This document shows positions 50,725 to 63,067 of a stretch of DNA of 64,000 nt, piece after piece. Below the pieces are notes generated by a model, which worked only from the letters and a program-made list of their open reading frames with translations, did no database searches and had not been told where the DNA came from. The translations under genes and the position numbers were made by a program. Each line of letters starts with the position of its first letter. Position 1 is the stretch's first letter. The DNA lies in assembly GCF_000002425.4 (NCBI RefSeq), contig NC_037256.1:3175310-3239309 (forward strand), given 5' to 3'. The stretch is from Physcomitrium patens. Lineage: Eukaryota > Streptophyta > Bryopsida > Funariales > Funariaceae.

Positions 50725-50891
50725 CACATTTCTCTCTCTAGAATGCTCCCTCTCTCTACAAACACAAGGAAACTATGGATTAGGGGAGCGGAGGCTGGTA
50801 GTGAGTCACAGCTCTTATCTGAATTTCATTCATCCAAATCAACAGATGAATCTCGAGGGGTTCGTCGCCCCCGGAGCCTCTGGCTCAAAAC

Positions 50892-50962
50892 CCTTTGATC
50901 CGCTTGTAAGCCGGAAGCTGAGCCTTTGATCCGCTTGTAAGCCGGAAGCTGAGCCTTTGATC
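50892..50962 (+). repeat. 31-base tandem duplication upstream of the IPMS gene
   Basis: A 31-base unit starting CCTTTGATCCGCTTGTAAGC is present twice without mismatch (50892-50922 and 50923-50953), followed by the first nine bases of a third copy. It lies about 440-500 bases before the start codon, in the promoter or leader. Confidence 0.93.
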
Positions 50963-51294
50963 GGCGCTGGAGCTTCAATTAGCGTCGCAATTGGGTTTCG
51001 CAGCTCTCATCTTGGTAGCTGTGGAGAAGCGCTTTCCTGCGAGTGCTTGTGCGTCCCGAACGGCTGATTGAGCAGGAAGCATGAGGTCGTAGTTGGGTTT
51101 GAGCTCGCACCTGGAATTCTCTCAGGTGGAGTTTGTAAGGTTTGTTTTCGTGGCCGTGTTTTGGATTTTACATTTTGATCCGTCGAGGGTTGTTGTGGTG
51201 GTGGTGGGTTTTTATTTATTTATATATTTTTATTATTTATTTACTCATTTATTTTGCTGTCGCTCACTTTTCTGTTACGTTTGGTGGGAAGTCG

Positions 51295-51331
51295 AAGAGC
51301 AAGAGCACGAGCAAGAGCACGAGCAAGAGAA
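51295..51331 (+). repeat. Short AGAGCACGAGCA tandem repeat in the IPMS leader
   Basis: GAGCAAGAGCACGAGCAAGA is one part of a purine-rich 12-base repeat about 70-100 bases before the start codon, probably in the 5' untranslated leader. Confidence 0.7.
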
Positions 51332-51395
51332 GGGGGTTCTTTGAGAGTTTTGGTGGTGGAATAATTGATTTGTAGATTGAGGAGGGTGAGTAGCA

Positions 51396-53336
51396 ATGGC
51401 GTGCGTTCAATCGAAGGCCTTCGTGTGTAGAGCTGTGAAGAATAATGGTTTGGGAGTGCAGTCGCGTGAGTCCCACCATGTGACTATGTTGGAGCCTAGA
51501 GTTGGGCAATTTCAGCCGTCGTCTTCGGGTTTCTCCTCCACCTTTGTTGTTCCTTTTGCTAGACGTAGGAATAATGTCCAGAGGATGAAGGCAGGAGAGG
51601 TTGCTCGTGGCGCGCTTATCCAATGCAATGGCTCAGCTCTCAGGAAAAGGCCTCAGTACGTTCCTAACAGAATCGATGACCCTGCTTATGTGCGGATTTT
51701 TGACACTACATTGCGAGACGGAGAGCAGTCCCCGGGGGCTACAATGACGAGCAAAGAGAAGCTTGATATTGCGCGACAACTGGCCCGTCTAGGGGTGGAT
51801 ATCATTGAAGCAGGCTTTCCTATTGCTTCTCCTGATGACCTTGAAGCAGTGCGGCTAATTGCTAAGGAGGTTGGGAATCAGGTGGATGAGGATGGTTACG
51901 TTCCTGTGATTTGCGGTCTGTCTAGGTGCAACAAGAAGGACATTGACGCGGCGTGGGAGGCTGTGAAGTACGCAGTTCGACCTCGAATTCATACATTCAT
52001 TGCCACCAGTGAAATCCACATGGTACACAAACTTAAAAAAACTCCCGATCAGGTTGTTCAAATTGCCAGGGACATGGTGGCCTATGCGCGGAGCCTGGGC
52101 TGCGAAGACATTGAATTTAGTCCCGAGGACGCTGGCCGTTCCGATCCAGAGTTTTTATACAGGATTCTCGCAGAGGTCATCAAGGCCGGTGCCACCACTC
52201 TCAATATCCCAGACACTGTGGGCTATACATTACCGAGTGAGTTTGGTAGTTTGATTGGCAAGCTGAAAGCCAACACCCCAGGTGCAGAAAAAGTGATTTT
52301 CTCCACTCATTGTCAGAATGATCTAGGACTCGCTACAGCTAATACTCTGGCAGGTGCGCATGCCGGGGCTCGGCAAGTAGAGGTGACAATCAATGGAATC
52401 GGTGAGCGTGCAGGCAATGCCTCTCTCGAGGAGGTTGTGATGGCATTGAGGTGTAGGGGCCAGGAGCAGCTCGGTGGTTTGTTCACGGGTCTTAACACGA
52501 AGCACATCGCTGTAGCATCCCGGATGGTTGCTGATTACACAGGTATGGTGGTGCAACCTCACAAGGCCATTGTCGGTGCAAATGCGTTTGCTCACGAGAG
52601 TGGAATTCATCAAGATGGGATGTTGAAACACAAAGGGACGTACGAGATTCTTGCTCCAGAAGACATTGGCCTAGTTCGTGCGGATGCCTCGGGGATTGTT
52701 CTGGGGAAGCTTAGTGGGCGCCATGCCTTGAAACAGAGGCTGAATCAGCTTGGTTACGAGATAGACGGTCAGGACTTAGACGATGTGTTCAAGAGGTTCA
52801 AAGCCGTTGCTGAGAAGAAGAAGAACGTATCAGACGACGACCTAGAGATTCTACTCTCTGACGAGGTTTTCCAGCCCGAAACCTTGTGGTCTGTAGGTCT
52901 CATTCAGGTAGTATGCGGCACTTCGGGACTATCTACCGCCACGGTGAAGCTCGTAGGCCCTGATGGCGTTGAGCACATTGGAATGTCAGTGGGAACAGGT
53001 CCAGTGGACGCTGCTTACAAAGCAGTGGATACCATTGTGAAAGCTCCAGTGACCCTCTTAGAGTACTCGATGCACGCCGTGACTGAGGGCATTGATGCCA
53101 TTGCGCACACAAGAGTCCAGATCAGGGCACTGGATCCTCTTACGGTGACGAATCCCCAAACGGGCTCACAAGTTCCTCGATCATACAGCGGCACTGGTGC
53201 AGCTGAAGACGTCGTTGTGTCCAGTGTTCGTGCCTATATTAGCGCCCTAAACAAAATGCTTACCTTCAGAGTAGCGAAACATCATGCTAAGGGAGCCAAC
53301 AGAAGTGAGGTGCATGCTGCAGGTGTATCTTCTTAA
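51396..53336 (+). CDS. IPMS: 2-Isopropylmalate synthase, plastidic, intronless
   Basis: Condenses acetyl-CoA with 2-oxoisovalerate to 2-isopropylmalate, the first committed step of leucine synthesis, in plastids. The 646-residue protein is full length for plants. Residues 1 to about 85 are Ser-, Arg- and Val-rich, fitting a transit peptide. The HMGL-like TIM-barrel follows: [14 protein letters not shown] at 102-115 (metal and substrate residues Arg106, Asp107, Glu110), STHCQNDLG at 303-311, [14 protein letters not shown] at 333-346 and [13 protein letters not shown] at 400-412. The LeuA regulatory domain (about 495-625), with [12 protein letters not shown] and a C-terminal [10 protein letters not shown], is present, so leucine feedback control is expected and it is not a truncated methylthioalkylmalate synthase. 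The ATG has a good context (GCAATGGCG). Plant relatives usually have many introns; none is seen here. The frame is intact and balanced in composition. Confidence 0.97.
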   Translation: MACVQSKAFVCRAVKNNGLGVQSRESHHVTMLEPRVGQFQPSSSGFSSTFVVPFARRRNNVQRMKAGEVARGALIQCNGSALRKRPQYVPNRIDDPAYVRIFDTTLRDGEQSPGATMTSKEKLDIARQLARLGVDIIEAGFPIASPDDLEAVRLIAKEVGNQVDEDGYVPVICGLSRCNKKDIDAAWEAVKYAVRPRIHTFIATSEIHMVHKLKKTPDQVVQIARDMVAYARSLGCEDIEFSPEDAGRSDPEFLYRILAEVIKAGATTLNIPDTVGYTLPSEFGSLIGKLKANTPGAEKVIFSTHCQNDLGLATANTLAGAHAGARQVEVTINGIGERAGNASLEEVVMALRCRGQEQLGGLFTGLNTKHIAVASRMVADYTGMVVQPHKAIVGANAFAHESGIHQDGMLKHKGTYEILAPEDIGLVRADASGIVLGKLSGRHALKQRLNQLGYEIDGQDLDDVFKRFKAVAEKKKNVSDDDLEILLSDEVFQPETLWSVGLIQVVCGTSGLSTATVKLVGPDGVEHIGMSVGTGPVDAAYKAVDTIVKAPVTLLEYSMHAVTEGIDAIAHTRVQIRALDPLTVTNPQTGSQVPRSYSGTGAAEDVVVSSVRAYISALNKMLTFRVAKHHAKGANRSEVHAAGVSS

Positions 53337-54082
53337 CACCCGTTTTCTGGCTCTACAGGCTTTTTTAGATTTAACGGCTTCATCTGGATACAAATCTTGC
53401 TGGTGTCCCCCGTAGTCGAGTTCTATTATGGCTTTGTGCAATGTGATATGAGTATGTGCTTTTCTGTACATCACAAGGGAGAGTCTAATGTAGGGATAAG
53501 ACTATCAGCTGGTGTTCAATCTCATAGCTTTTTCCATCTTCTGGAAGATACATACTGCATTGTGAGGCTGAATGTTGGAAGACTTATTAAGGCGTTCATT
53601 TAGGGAGCTGGATTTTTTCGCATTGCTCGCTAGCTTTCTTTGGAACAAGAGTGCAGATATAATGTAATTTGTTTTTCATTACATGATTGTGATGTGATTA
53701 AGGTTCAGCTTCTTTTATCAATGGATTGCTGGTCTCATTCATTCACATTTTGGGGATACTAGCTGGACAAGTGATATGGTAGAAGCTATATTGACAGAGG
53801 GTCTTCATCATGCATTCTTTCATAGTCATCAGTTTTTGGGCAATGACATATGTCTAATTTCAAGTAATAAACTGGGTTTTTTTGTGATTCTGCAGTACAC
53901 TGATAAAGTTTGTACCTTTAAAGATTATCTAAAACTTAAACAAGAGTAAATGCTAATTTTTGAAACGATGTAAAAATAGCTTCATTCAATTTTAAAATGT
54001 TTTATAAGGATTCAATCAAGGTTATCTTATTTGAAACAAGATTACTAAAGATTGCAAGATTATCATTCTACATTATTTTTTA
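53337..54082. other. 3' flank of the IPMS gene
   Basis: Probable 3' untranslated region to about 53700 (a TATAATGTAATTTG stretch near 53658 could serve polyadenylation), then AT-rich spacer with no recognisable gene. There is no long A-tract of the kind left by retroposition directly after the stop codon. Confidence 0.5.
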
Positions 54083-54126
54083 TTTGTAACATTAGGGTAT
54101 TATGAGATTATACCTAATGTTACAAA
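54083..54126. repeat. Perfect 14-base foldback
   Basis: TTTGTAACATTAGG (54083-54096) pairs exactly with CCTAATGTTACAAA (54113-54126) across a 16-base loop. It lies at the left edge of a B-family LTR copy. Confidence 0.9.
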
Positions 54127-54655
54127 AAAAAGAGAATCTGCAATATACTCTTTTATCATTGAAGAGAACTAGAAAGTTACTCAAAAGATGATGTAATATT
54201 AATTAGAATGGCTATTTCCAAAAACAAGAAGTCTAGAAAGTCTTGAAACAAGACTAAGACTAGAAAGGCATTAACAAGAGTGAAGAAGGGCTTTATTCTT
54301 GCCTACATATATACTATCTAACTAAGAGCTACGTGGCGATGTCATATAGGACCTCCAACATGTGTTGACTTTGTTAGCCACATGTCTTATCTTGCAAGGC
54401 AAGTTATCTACGTATGCGCCACGTAGTTGGCTTGTTTTACAAGCTACTATACGGAGATAACTTGTTCCACAAGCTACCAATACATGGTTAGTTTTTTGGC
54501 CAAGTTTCTAACCTACAAATACATCTAAAGTCAAAACCGCGTCTATCAAGCTTCTAGGAAGCTTCTCTAGAAGACTATATGAAATTATTCTATATTTACC
54601 TACTTCTACTTAATCATATAAATAATTATTGAGGTAAATATATATGTCCGTGACA
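54118..54655 (-). mobile_element. Solo-like LTR of the element B family
   Basis: From about 54180 the sequence follows the element B LTR, with TATATATACTATCTAACTA, GCTACGTGGCGATGT and TGTTGACTTTGT blocks, ending GTCCGTGACA at 54655. The left boundary is uncertain. No internal element B sequence follows on either side, so it looks like a solo LTR. It is clearly more diverged from the element B LTRs than those are from each other. Confidence 0.75.
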
Positions 54656-57300
54656 TAGAGGCACATCAAACCTCCATCATTTGTTTCATTATGGCAATGC
54701 CTTGTTTTTTCATAGGACGAGGAAATATTAGATGAACACTTCTATATTTCTAATCTAGTTCTCATCTTTGAGAACCTACAAATATAACCATATTTATATA
54801 ATTCTTTTTGATGTTCTATCCATTAATAATCAAAATCTATATTGATTAGGTTCTTGTTCTTTTATTTTATATCAAACATTGTATATGCGTGTCTATGTTC
54901 ACATGGTATTAAAGCAAGTGATTGGATGAGTAGTAGCGATAGAATGTGCTTTGTAAAATATTAGCTAGCCATTATTATATAATATGACAAATAAGATATG
55001 GATTCAATAGTAGCAACTAACAAGATATTGGCAGTTTGTGAGAACTTCAAGGCATGGCACAATACCATTTAGAGTGTTCTTGAGAAGAAAGACTTGTCGG
55101 ATATCCAATCATTAGATCAATCTTATAACAACTCATGAGAAATATTAGACACTAGATAAAATTTGGATAACAAAGAAAAAATACAAATACTAGCTTGTTC
55201 TAATACTTGTTCTAAACTTGTCAATTAAAAAAAGTTAAAAAAAAAGAGGACCAAAGCCATGTATTTCTTATGCCTATTCATCTTAGATATGATAAAATCA
55301 AATATTTGAAAGATCTCGGATCTAATAAAAGCATGGAGAATGTTATCCAAATTCTACTTGACTAAAACCATTGCCAAGACCATGCTTGTACTGGACAAGT
55401 GGAAAAATCTAAAGTGATGGACAATATGACGATTGCTTCTTTTATGCATGTAGTTTATGAATTTATCAATGATCTATGTGAAGTCAAGCAACTGCCCTTA
55501 AATTTAGTCATTATTCAAAAGATCCTAAAGATCCTACTTTCTTGTTTTGAAATCCTTATAATGATTATTTGAAATAAAATCAATCCTCTCACTTTCAGTA
55601 GTCTTGCTAATTGTCTCAACATGGAAGAAATAGAGATGAGATTGTATACTAACCTTTAAGAGGAGGCAATTGTCTTTTGAATCCAAAATACAATTTGAGG
55701 TCAACATTGCCTATGAACTTTTAAAAATCTTTGATACTTTAATGGTCAATGTCATTAATAAAGAATGGAAGACAAAAAGTGTCATCAATGCCATAAACTA
55801 AGACATTTAATATAAGACTATCTACTACCAATTCTAGTAGCAACATCAAGAAGAAGTCAGTTCAATAATTAAGCTCATCCTATGGAAAACTATCTAAGTG
55901 AGTAATATATACTTACCTCCAACATGATTTAGAATGCATTAAATGTATTATCTCTTTGTTCATTCTTTGAAGCAAATTGAGTCATTGATACTAGGGCTTC
56001 TAAGCACTTTTCTAGAAATTTAGAATAATTCTTTTCTTTAAAAAAATTCTTGCAATGCCTTAGCATAAGAACAATAGATAGATACATCCATATTTTCAAA
56101 AGACAAGGAGAGGTCTTTCTTCCAAATCATTCATCGAACATTAATAAGCTTTGCAATATTCTTTATATCTCTAGTTTCAAGTACAATCTCATGTTGATGG
56201 AACAATTTGTTAAAAATAATGATAGTATTATTATATTTAAAAAAGAATTATGCTATGTTCTTACTAGTACTAATTCTTCAAAATTGACTATCATAAGATG
56301 TTGGAATGAAAAAATACAATTTTATAAGCCAAATTATACAAGAAATAATTTATCCATGAAAAATCACAGTATAATGTAAGTGAATAATATTTATGGTAAT
56401 CTCTCAATACTAAAAACTCTTGATATTCTAGTTCATTCTAAAATATAGACTTTATTAGATTTAGACTCAAGGCTTTCTTATCTAAAGCACTATAGACTTA
56501 GTCATGTAAACTTTCAAATATTAATCAATATGGCAATAGAAAGTAGTCATTATGGAATACCAAAATTTATAGTAAAACTTGTAGTTTTTCAATACTATGC
56601 TATGGAAAAACAAATGAGAGAATCCATTCTCAAAAAATCACATATTAGAAACACTCAAATTTTGAAGTTGATTCATGCTAACATTTGTGACTGTCTTTTA
56701 GTTTCATTGATAGAAAGAAATATTTTTTTTTTGCTCTTGATTAACAATTGTAGTAGAAAAATATAAATATAATTTTTGAAGCAAAAGAACCAAGCTCTTC
56801 AAAAATTTATTGAATTTAAAAATAGAGCTAAGAAATAAATTAGAAGGTACATGAAATTTTTACAAATGGATAGGAGTAAGGAATTTTTCTTTGTAGCATT
56901 TTCAGATTATTTAGAATCTTATAGAATTCTACTACAACTAACACAAGACTATACTCCATACTAGAATAATGTTGTTAAAAAATTGAATTGAACTATTCTA
57001 AGTAAAGTTAAAACTATGCTAGTATCGAGACATCTTCAAATTCAACTGTCGCTAGATTAAGATAAATAGTTCTTCTTTTTCTCCAAAAGAAAGATTCTTT
57101 GATAAACAAACTTATTTTAATCACCTCAAGACAATTGGAACTTTTTTTTTATGTGTACATTGACGCTTATGCAAGGTACAAATTAAAACCTTGAATTATT
57201 GCAAGTTATTTAGTAGACTATAATGACTGTTGTAAAGCTTGTAAGATCTACTTATCTTTGACTAATAAGATTGTTGTATCAAATTATATCATCTTTGAAA
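54656..57300 (+). mobile_element. Decayed Ty1/copia element
   Basis: A primer-site-like TGGTATTAAAGC (54904-54915) precedes a gag-like region (MDSIVATNKILAVCENFKAW near 54996). Further on come a protease/pre-integrase remnant (about 55980-56380) and an integrase remnant (56530-56950: GIPKF, MEKQMRESILKKS, LIHANICD). Order and motifs are those of copia pol. Reverse transcriptase was not recognised. It is heavily broken. LTRs were not paired. Confidence 0.7.
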
Positions 57301-57399
57301 AAATAAAGATTCATCGTTGTCGTAATACGTGAAGTCTTGCTTGAGAATGCTCTGGGCTCTTGGCTGTGGAAGGTAGAATATAAATTGCAACAACAAAAT

Positions 57400-57830
57400 C
57401 CTAACTCTAATAGAATACTAACTAAAATCTAATTAAACCATAACAATGTTAAACAAGTTTTAATTAAATTCAAAGAAACTTCAAAAGAATTACAAAGAAA
57501 CAATAAGAAATCTTAAAGAAATATTAGAATGATCACAAATATATCTCAAATACATCTCAATTCAATCTTAATTCAATCCTAGTTAAAATCCTATTGAACT
57601 TCATTCAAACTTTAGGCCAAAAACTAACTAAAACTTAAACTCAAACAAACCCTAATAAAATCTTGAATCCTAAATCAAATCCTAACCAAATCCTAAATCC
57701 TAAATCAAACTCTAATAAAATCCTAAATCAAATCCTAAATCCTAAATCAAATCCTAACCAAATCCTAAACCTTAAATCAAATCCTAATCAAATTCTAAAT
57801 CCTAAATCAAACCCTAGTAATTCCTATAAT
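57400..57830 (+). repeat. AAATCCTAA-type tandem repeat
   Basis: AAATCCTAAATCCTAAATC and AAATCCTAACC blocks recur many times, clearest at 57655-57820, forming a low-complexity frame rich in Pro, Lys, Ser and Asn that should not be taken for a gene. A more decayed relative lies at 33380-33720. Confidence 0.8.
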
Positions 57831-59093
57831 AATTTTAAACCTCAATTATTAATGAATGAACTATTAATTTTAACTCAAAATTTGCACACTTCTTAAAAAT
57901 TAAATTGACAACAAGTACTAAAAAATTTTAAAAGGATCAAAATTACCAAATAGACGATAGCCTCAAAAATGTGCTTGGATATTGGGCAGTTTTCTTCTCT
58001 AACCTTGATGTCAATCTCCTTGAGTCAATATCTTTTTTTTTTTTTTTTTTTTACCTTTCAATTGATCTTCAAATTCTCATATACATAGATAAACAAGTCT
58101 TATATTCTTATACATAAATTTCACTCCAATCCAATTAGTAGATTATAAGAAATCTTAAAAATCCTTATTAGACTTAAAATTCTACTTTCTGAGACCTTAA
58201 CCCTTTTAAACCTCAATAATCCTCAATTCAATTATTAGATCAAGTTAAGATTTACAACACATATTAAGCACAACTATGACCATTAATCCAAAAAAAATTC
58301 ACCTATAGATCTATTACAAAACTCTTGAAATTGCCCAAAACATCAACTCTATTTTATTTTACAAAATCCAAGTCATTCAAAAACAAACTTGACTTTGTAA
58401 AGCTCTTAAAAATTAATTATAAATCCAAATTGTCCAAAACTAATGCTCATGGATACCCTATCCAATTTTCTATCAAATTTTACTCTGTGATCTCCAAAAG
58501 AATCCTTGAGTTGCCGTAGGTACTCAGTTTTATGCCTCAAGGTCTGATTTCGATCCAAGTTGATAACCGGCCCTCCTTGGATATCAATATCTAATTTTTT
58601 TAAATAAATTTTACTAGAATTAACTTTTAACTTCCTTCTAAAGATGTCTATATTATTTATTTTTCCAATCTATCTTATTTTACCTTATTTATGGCCATAT
58701 AAAATAAATAGAAGTCATTTTTATAAAAAAGCAGTACCACTACTAAAAGTTTTACTACCTTCTTATCTTTTATCCATATTTTTCTACTTTATCTTTTAAC
58801 TTGGCCCTTCTATAATAAGATCCATATTATCATCTTTCACCATATAGTCATGTTACAATACGACACCGTACTGAACTCTCACAATCTATTATAAAATTTG
58901 ATTCCTACCTTCTAACAACCAAAATAGAAAAAAGAAAACTAGATCTTCCATCCATCTCTAATTCAAATTGGAAGTCTTTAATGTCACTAGCTGGATCTAC
59001 TCATTTGTTGAGTATCAATTCCTTATCTTCAAAAGAAAGAGTCATCAAAAAATATCTCCCATATCCATTAACAACTACAAACTAAAGCACTCC
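57831..59093. other. AT-rich gene-free stretch
   Basis: No gene recognised. A T-tract lies at about 58032-58052. The rest is AT-rich sequence with scattered short repeats. Confidence 0.5.
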
Positions 59094-62000
59094 TATCAAA
59101 TTTTCATGACATGAATTTCAAAGAAAGAAAACCTCAATATATTCTTGTATCAACCAAAAAGACAAGAAAATTCCTTGAAGATGGTATTAAACTAGAATGG
59201 CTATTGCCAAAGTCAAGAAGACTAAAAAGTCTTGAAAGAAGACTAAGGACTAGAAAGGTCTTGACAAAAGTAAAGGAGTCTTTATTCTTGCTCCTATATA
59301 TACTCTTAACTAGGAATTATGTAGCACTATCTTATAGGACCTCTAAAACATGTTAAATTTGGAAGACATGTATCTTAACTTACAATGTAAGTTTTTTTTA
59401 TTAATGTACCACATAATTACTTTGTTTTGTAAGCTATCAATACTTAATTAACTTATTGACCAAGTTTTTAATCTATTAATCAACTACAAACACATGTAAA
59501 ATCAAAGTAGCATCTATGAAGCTTCTAAAAGTTTTTCTAAAAAATATTATAAAATAAATATATTTTTTTATTTATTTCTATTTAATTATATAAATAAATA
59601 TTAAAATAAATATATATGTCCATGACATTATCCCTTCTTCTAGAAACAAGTTCGATGAGGAGCAATCATTATATGTTGAAGAAATTCAAGATGCAACTAA
59701 TTATATTTGCTACATACTCTGATCTTTATTTTCTTTGAAGATGGTTGATAGGTCCTTTCAACCATCAATAGTATTTCATATGAGGACAAAAAGACCACCC
59801 TATTTTTTGATCATTTTTTAGGCCTTTGTAACTTTCTTCAAATAAAATATTTGAAATATCATCAAGAATTGTTTTGACTTCTAATAAAATTACCAAACAA
59901 CAAGAGTCTCTTCCAAAGTTATGCTATCAAATACATTATATCTCACCATGAATTTGAAAAAAGATGTGTTATTTTTGAAGATCTTTACCTTAATTATATC
60001 ATCTTGAAGATTCTGTCAATTATAATGTTTTATCCAATAAGTGAATAAATAATAGCTCTTGAGTTGAATTTGCTAGTTATTGGTTCTCTATCTTCTTAGC
60101 AAAAAAAATGCATAAAAGTACCAATAAGAATAGAAGATAAAATGCTATCTTTTGTAGATCTTGTTTCTTTAATAACAAAGATTTATTATTCTTCATCTTG
60201 ATTTTGATGGATGTTGTCAATAAAAAATCTCAACCGTTATTGATGTATTTGCAAGATTCTTCGCTGGCTCTCATACATTCATTAATATCATATCGATACC
60301 AATAAATAAGATATTTTAACTTATTTTGGTATCACCTTGAATCTAAGACTTCTTCTACTTCAAACTCTTATGATTCAAGGCAGCACCAAAATAAGTTAAA
60401 ATATCTTATTATTATCTATTTTTATAGGAAGATGTGGCATTTGTCTTCTTTCCAAGATATTTATTGTTTTATATGGCTTCAAAAGAGATACGTGAGACAC
60501 AAGATGGATCTTTATAGATTTTAGTAGATTTAATCAATAAGTAACAGAATTGACTTATTTATTGATAGGAAAAGGTTCAAGCTTATAATAGTTCAACTTG
60601 TCACAATGACAAATAGTCTTGATATTATGACAAAGTAGCCATACCTTGTCATCCATGTTGAATTGTGGTTGTTCTTTGCAATATGTATCTGCATTAATCT
60701 TTTGTCATTTATAAGCTTCTTTTAATTATGCTTTTATTATTGCATGTAATTTTGACAAATAATTTGCTCAATCTTTTGCTCTAGGATTATTAGGTTTTGA
60801 AAAGTCAAAAATATTAAATCATGGATGTTAACCAAAATTAACAAAGAAAGGTGTTTGTTGAATAGAAGAATGTACCAAATTATTATACACAAACTATGCC
60901 AATGGTAAAAAAAAATTATGGAATCATCTTGATGATAATCGATGATATACTTCAAATACTGTTCAAAAACTTCATTCATCCATTCTATTTGTATATGAAT
61001 TTGAAGATGGAAAGCTGAAGAAAATTTTGTATCTACTTTTAAGATCTTCAAAAAGTTTCTTTAAAATCTTGATATAAATTGAGTCCCTCTATTTGATATA
61101 ATATCTTTGAGCAATCCATGATAGCAATAGATGTTGTCAAAAAAAACGTAGCAAATTTTCGACTTATGATAGATTTTGTATATAATACAAAATGTGCCAT
61201 TTTGATAAAAAATCTACTATCATGAATATAGAATCATATAAACTTAAGATTGAAAGATTTGTAATAAAATCCATAGAAACAAAAGACCATGGTTGTTTTG
61301 AAATACATAATGGCTGAAGAAGTTCATAAGCATGATGATAAAGAATTATAGATATTAAATAAATATTACATGATTGTATAAAGTCTTTAACTATCTTCTA
61401 CATTTGAGGCCACCAAAAATTTGTAGATACTAAATCTAAAGTCTTATTATATCCAAAATATTTGGTTGTTGAAAAGTCATGACGACCTTGAAGAATACAT
61501 ATTTGTAATTTGCCTTTTAAAATATATAATTATTCTTTGAAGTAGAATAGATTATTCTTAAACTTGAACTTGAAAGTATCATGAGACTTAAAAGAATTAT
61601 TCTTGTTATTATAAATAAGAGGATTAAAAGACATACTTGATTGAATTTTCTTCATAAAAATTGAATTAATAGTCAATGTGGATTTTATTGCTCAAAGTTA
61701 AAAATACTTTGGCTTTAAGAAAATTATTCTTTGTTGATCAAAAGCTATATTTTCTTCTTTTGGTACAAGTTAAAAATGTCTAGAAAGGACAATTAATAAA
61801 CTTTGTTGTTTTTCAAATATGTAGGTAATCTTGAAATCAAATCTTCATAAAGACATAAATCAACAAGCTTGGCAACAATTCAAAACACATGCTAATATGA
61901 AGTATTTAAGATTCTTGTGATCCATATATAAATAACTGGACTAAAAGCACCTTCTAGATAATGATGCTATTTTTGAAATAAATCCATAATTGCAAAAAGC

Positions 62001-63067
62001 TCTTTGTTGTCAATCTTTTAGTTAATCTTAACTGCTAAAAATTTCTTCGAATGAAAAAAAATTACATGGTTCTTATGATTTGCTCTCATTTAAAATAAAA
62101 CAACACCCATATCAAATTCTAATGTATCTATTTCTATGAAGAATGCCTTGAAAAAATTGATGCTATATAAAATTCGTACAAAAATAAATGCTACCTTCAA
62201 AGCTTCAAAAGATGTTTTTGTTTCTTTGTTCCATTCAAGTTTATCTTTACTTATCACTTATATAAGAAGAGCCACAATTTGAGAAAAATTCTTAATGAAG
62301 ATTCAATAATAATTGACAAATTCCTAAAAATATTGCATATCTCTGACTATTTTTGAAACCTTTCAATTCATGATAGTCTAGACCTTCTTAGGATCCATCA
62401 TTAATCTTTTGTTCGAAATGATGTATCCTAGAAAATCAACTTGAGTAGTGTAGAATACACACTTTTTTAACTTGGTATATAATTTGGTATTTCTAAGTTT
62501 TTGTAACAGAGAACAAATATGAAATTTATATTTTTCTATGTTCTTAGAATAGATTAGAATGTTGTCTAAATAATACACATTAAAATCATCAAAATATTTA
62601 CAAAAGATATTATTCATGAAATATTGAAAAGTAGCACATGTATTTGTGAGTCCAAAAGGCATGATATTATATTCGAAATGTCCATATCTAGTTCAAAACC
62701 TAGTCTTTCATTCATTTCTTTCTTTAATGCGGGCTAAATTGTATGCTCATCATAGATTTATTTTTGTATAGATCTTTTTTTGATTGAGTTGGTCAAGAAG
62801 TCTTGAAATCAAAACAAAGAGATATCTATTCTTGATAGTGAACTTATTAAATCTTTGATAGTTTATGCATATTCAAAGAGATCTAACTTTTTTCTTTACA
62901 AATAAGATAGAAGCTTTTGTTGGAAATTTCTAGTAGCATATAAAGTTTTTAGCCAAGTTCTCATTAATGTACTTGTTTAGAGCAGCCAACTCATTTTATA
63001 ATAAGTTGTAGATCGGTTTGATTGATAGTTGAGCTCCTTCTTGTAGATCAATTGTACAATCATAGGG
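59094..63067 (-). mobile_element. Element D: decayed member of the element B family
   Basis: Ty3/gypsy chromovirus fossil on the minus strand. Its 3' LTR (about 59094-59627, ending GTCCATGACA) resembles the B LTR. Parts: region matching the extra 3' frame of B (about 59640-60070), chromodomain remnant (about 60350-60240), integrase (about 61450-60737), RNase H (about 62250-61780) and reverse transcriptase (from 63067 down to about 62378, including MPFGLTN and YLDNILIYSK). At 63068 it is interrupted by element E, so its gag and 5' LTR must lie beyond the window if still present. It is much more decayed than B, with many breaks. Confidence 0.85.

Larger units (their letters stand above)
48125..50880. 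other. AT-rich intergenic region
   Basis: No gene or RNA recognised. It contains one strong foldback (49720-49797) and two (TA)n tracts. Composition becomes balanced from about 50770, which should be the promoter and leader of the 2-isopropylmalate synthase gene. Confidence 0.55.

Noticed and set aside
57400-57830. Interstitial telomere array
   Set aside because: The unit is AAATCCTAA-like with irregular spacers; runs of the canonical CCCTAAA are absent.
57663-57896. A 77-codon frame made of repeated PKSNPNQILN units
   Set aside because: It is the translation of a short tandem DNA repeat in gene-free sequence; no start context or neighbouring exons support a gene.
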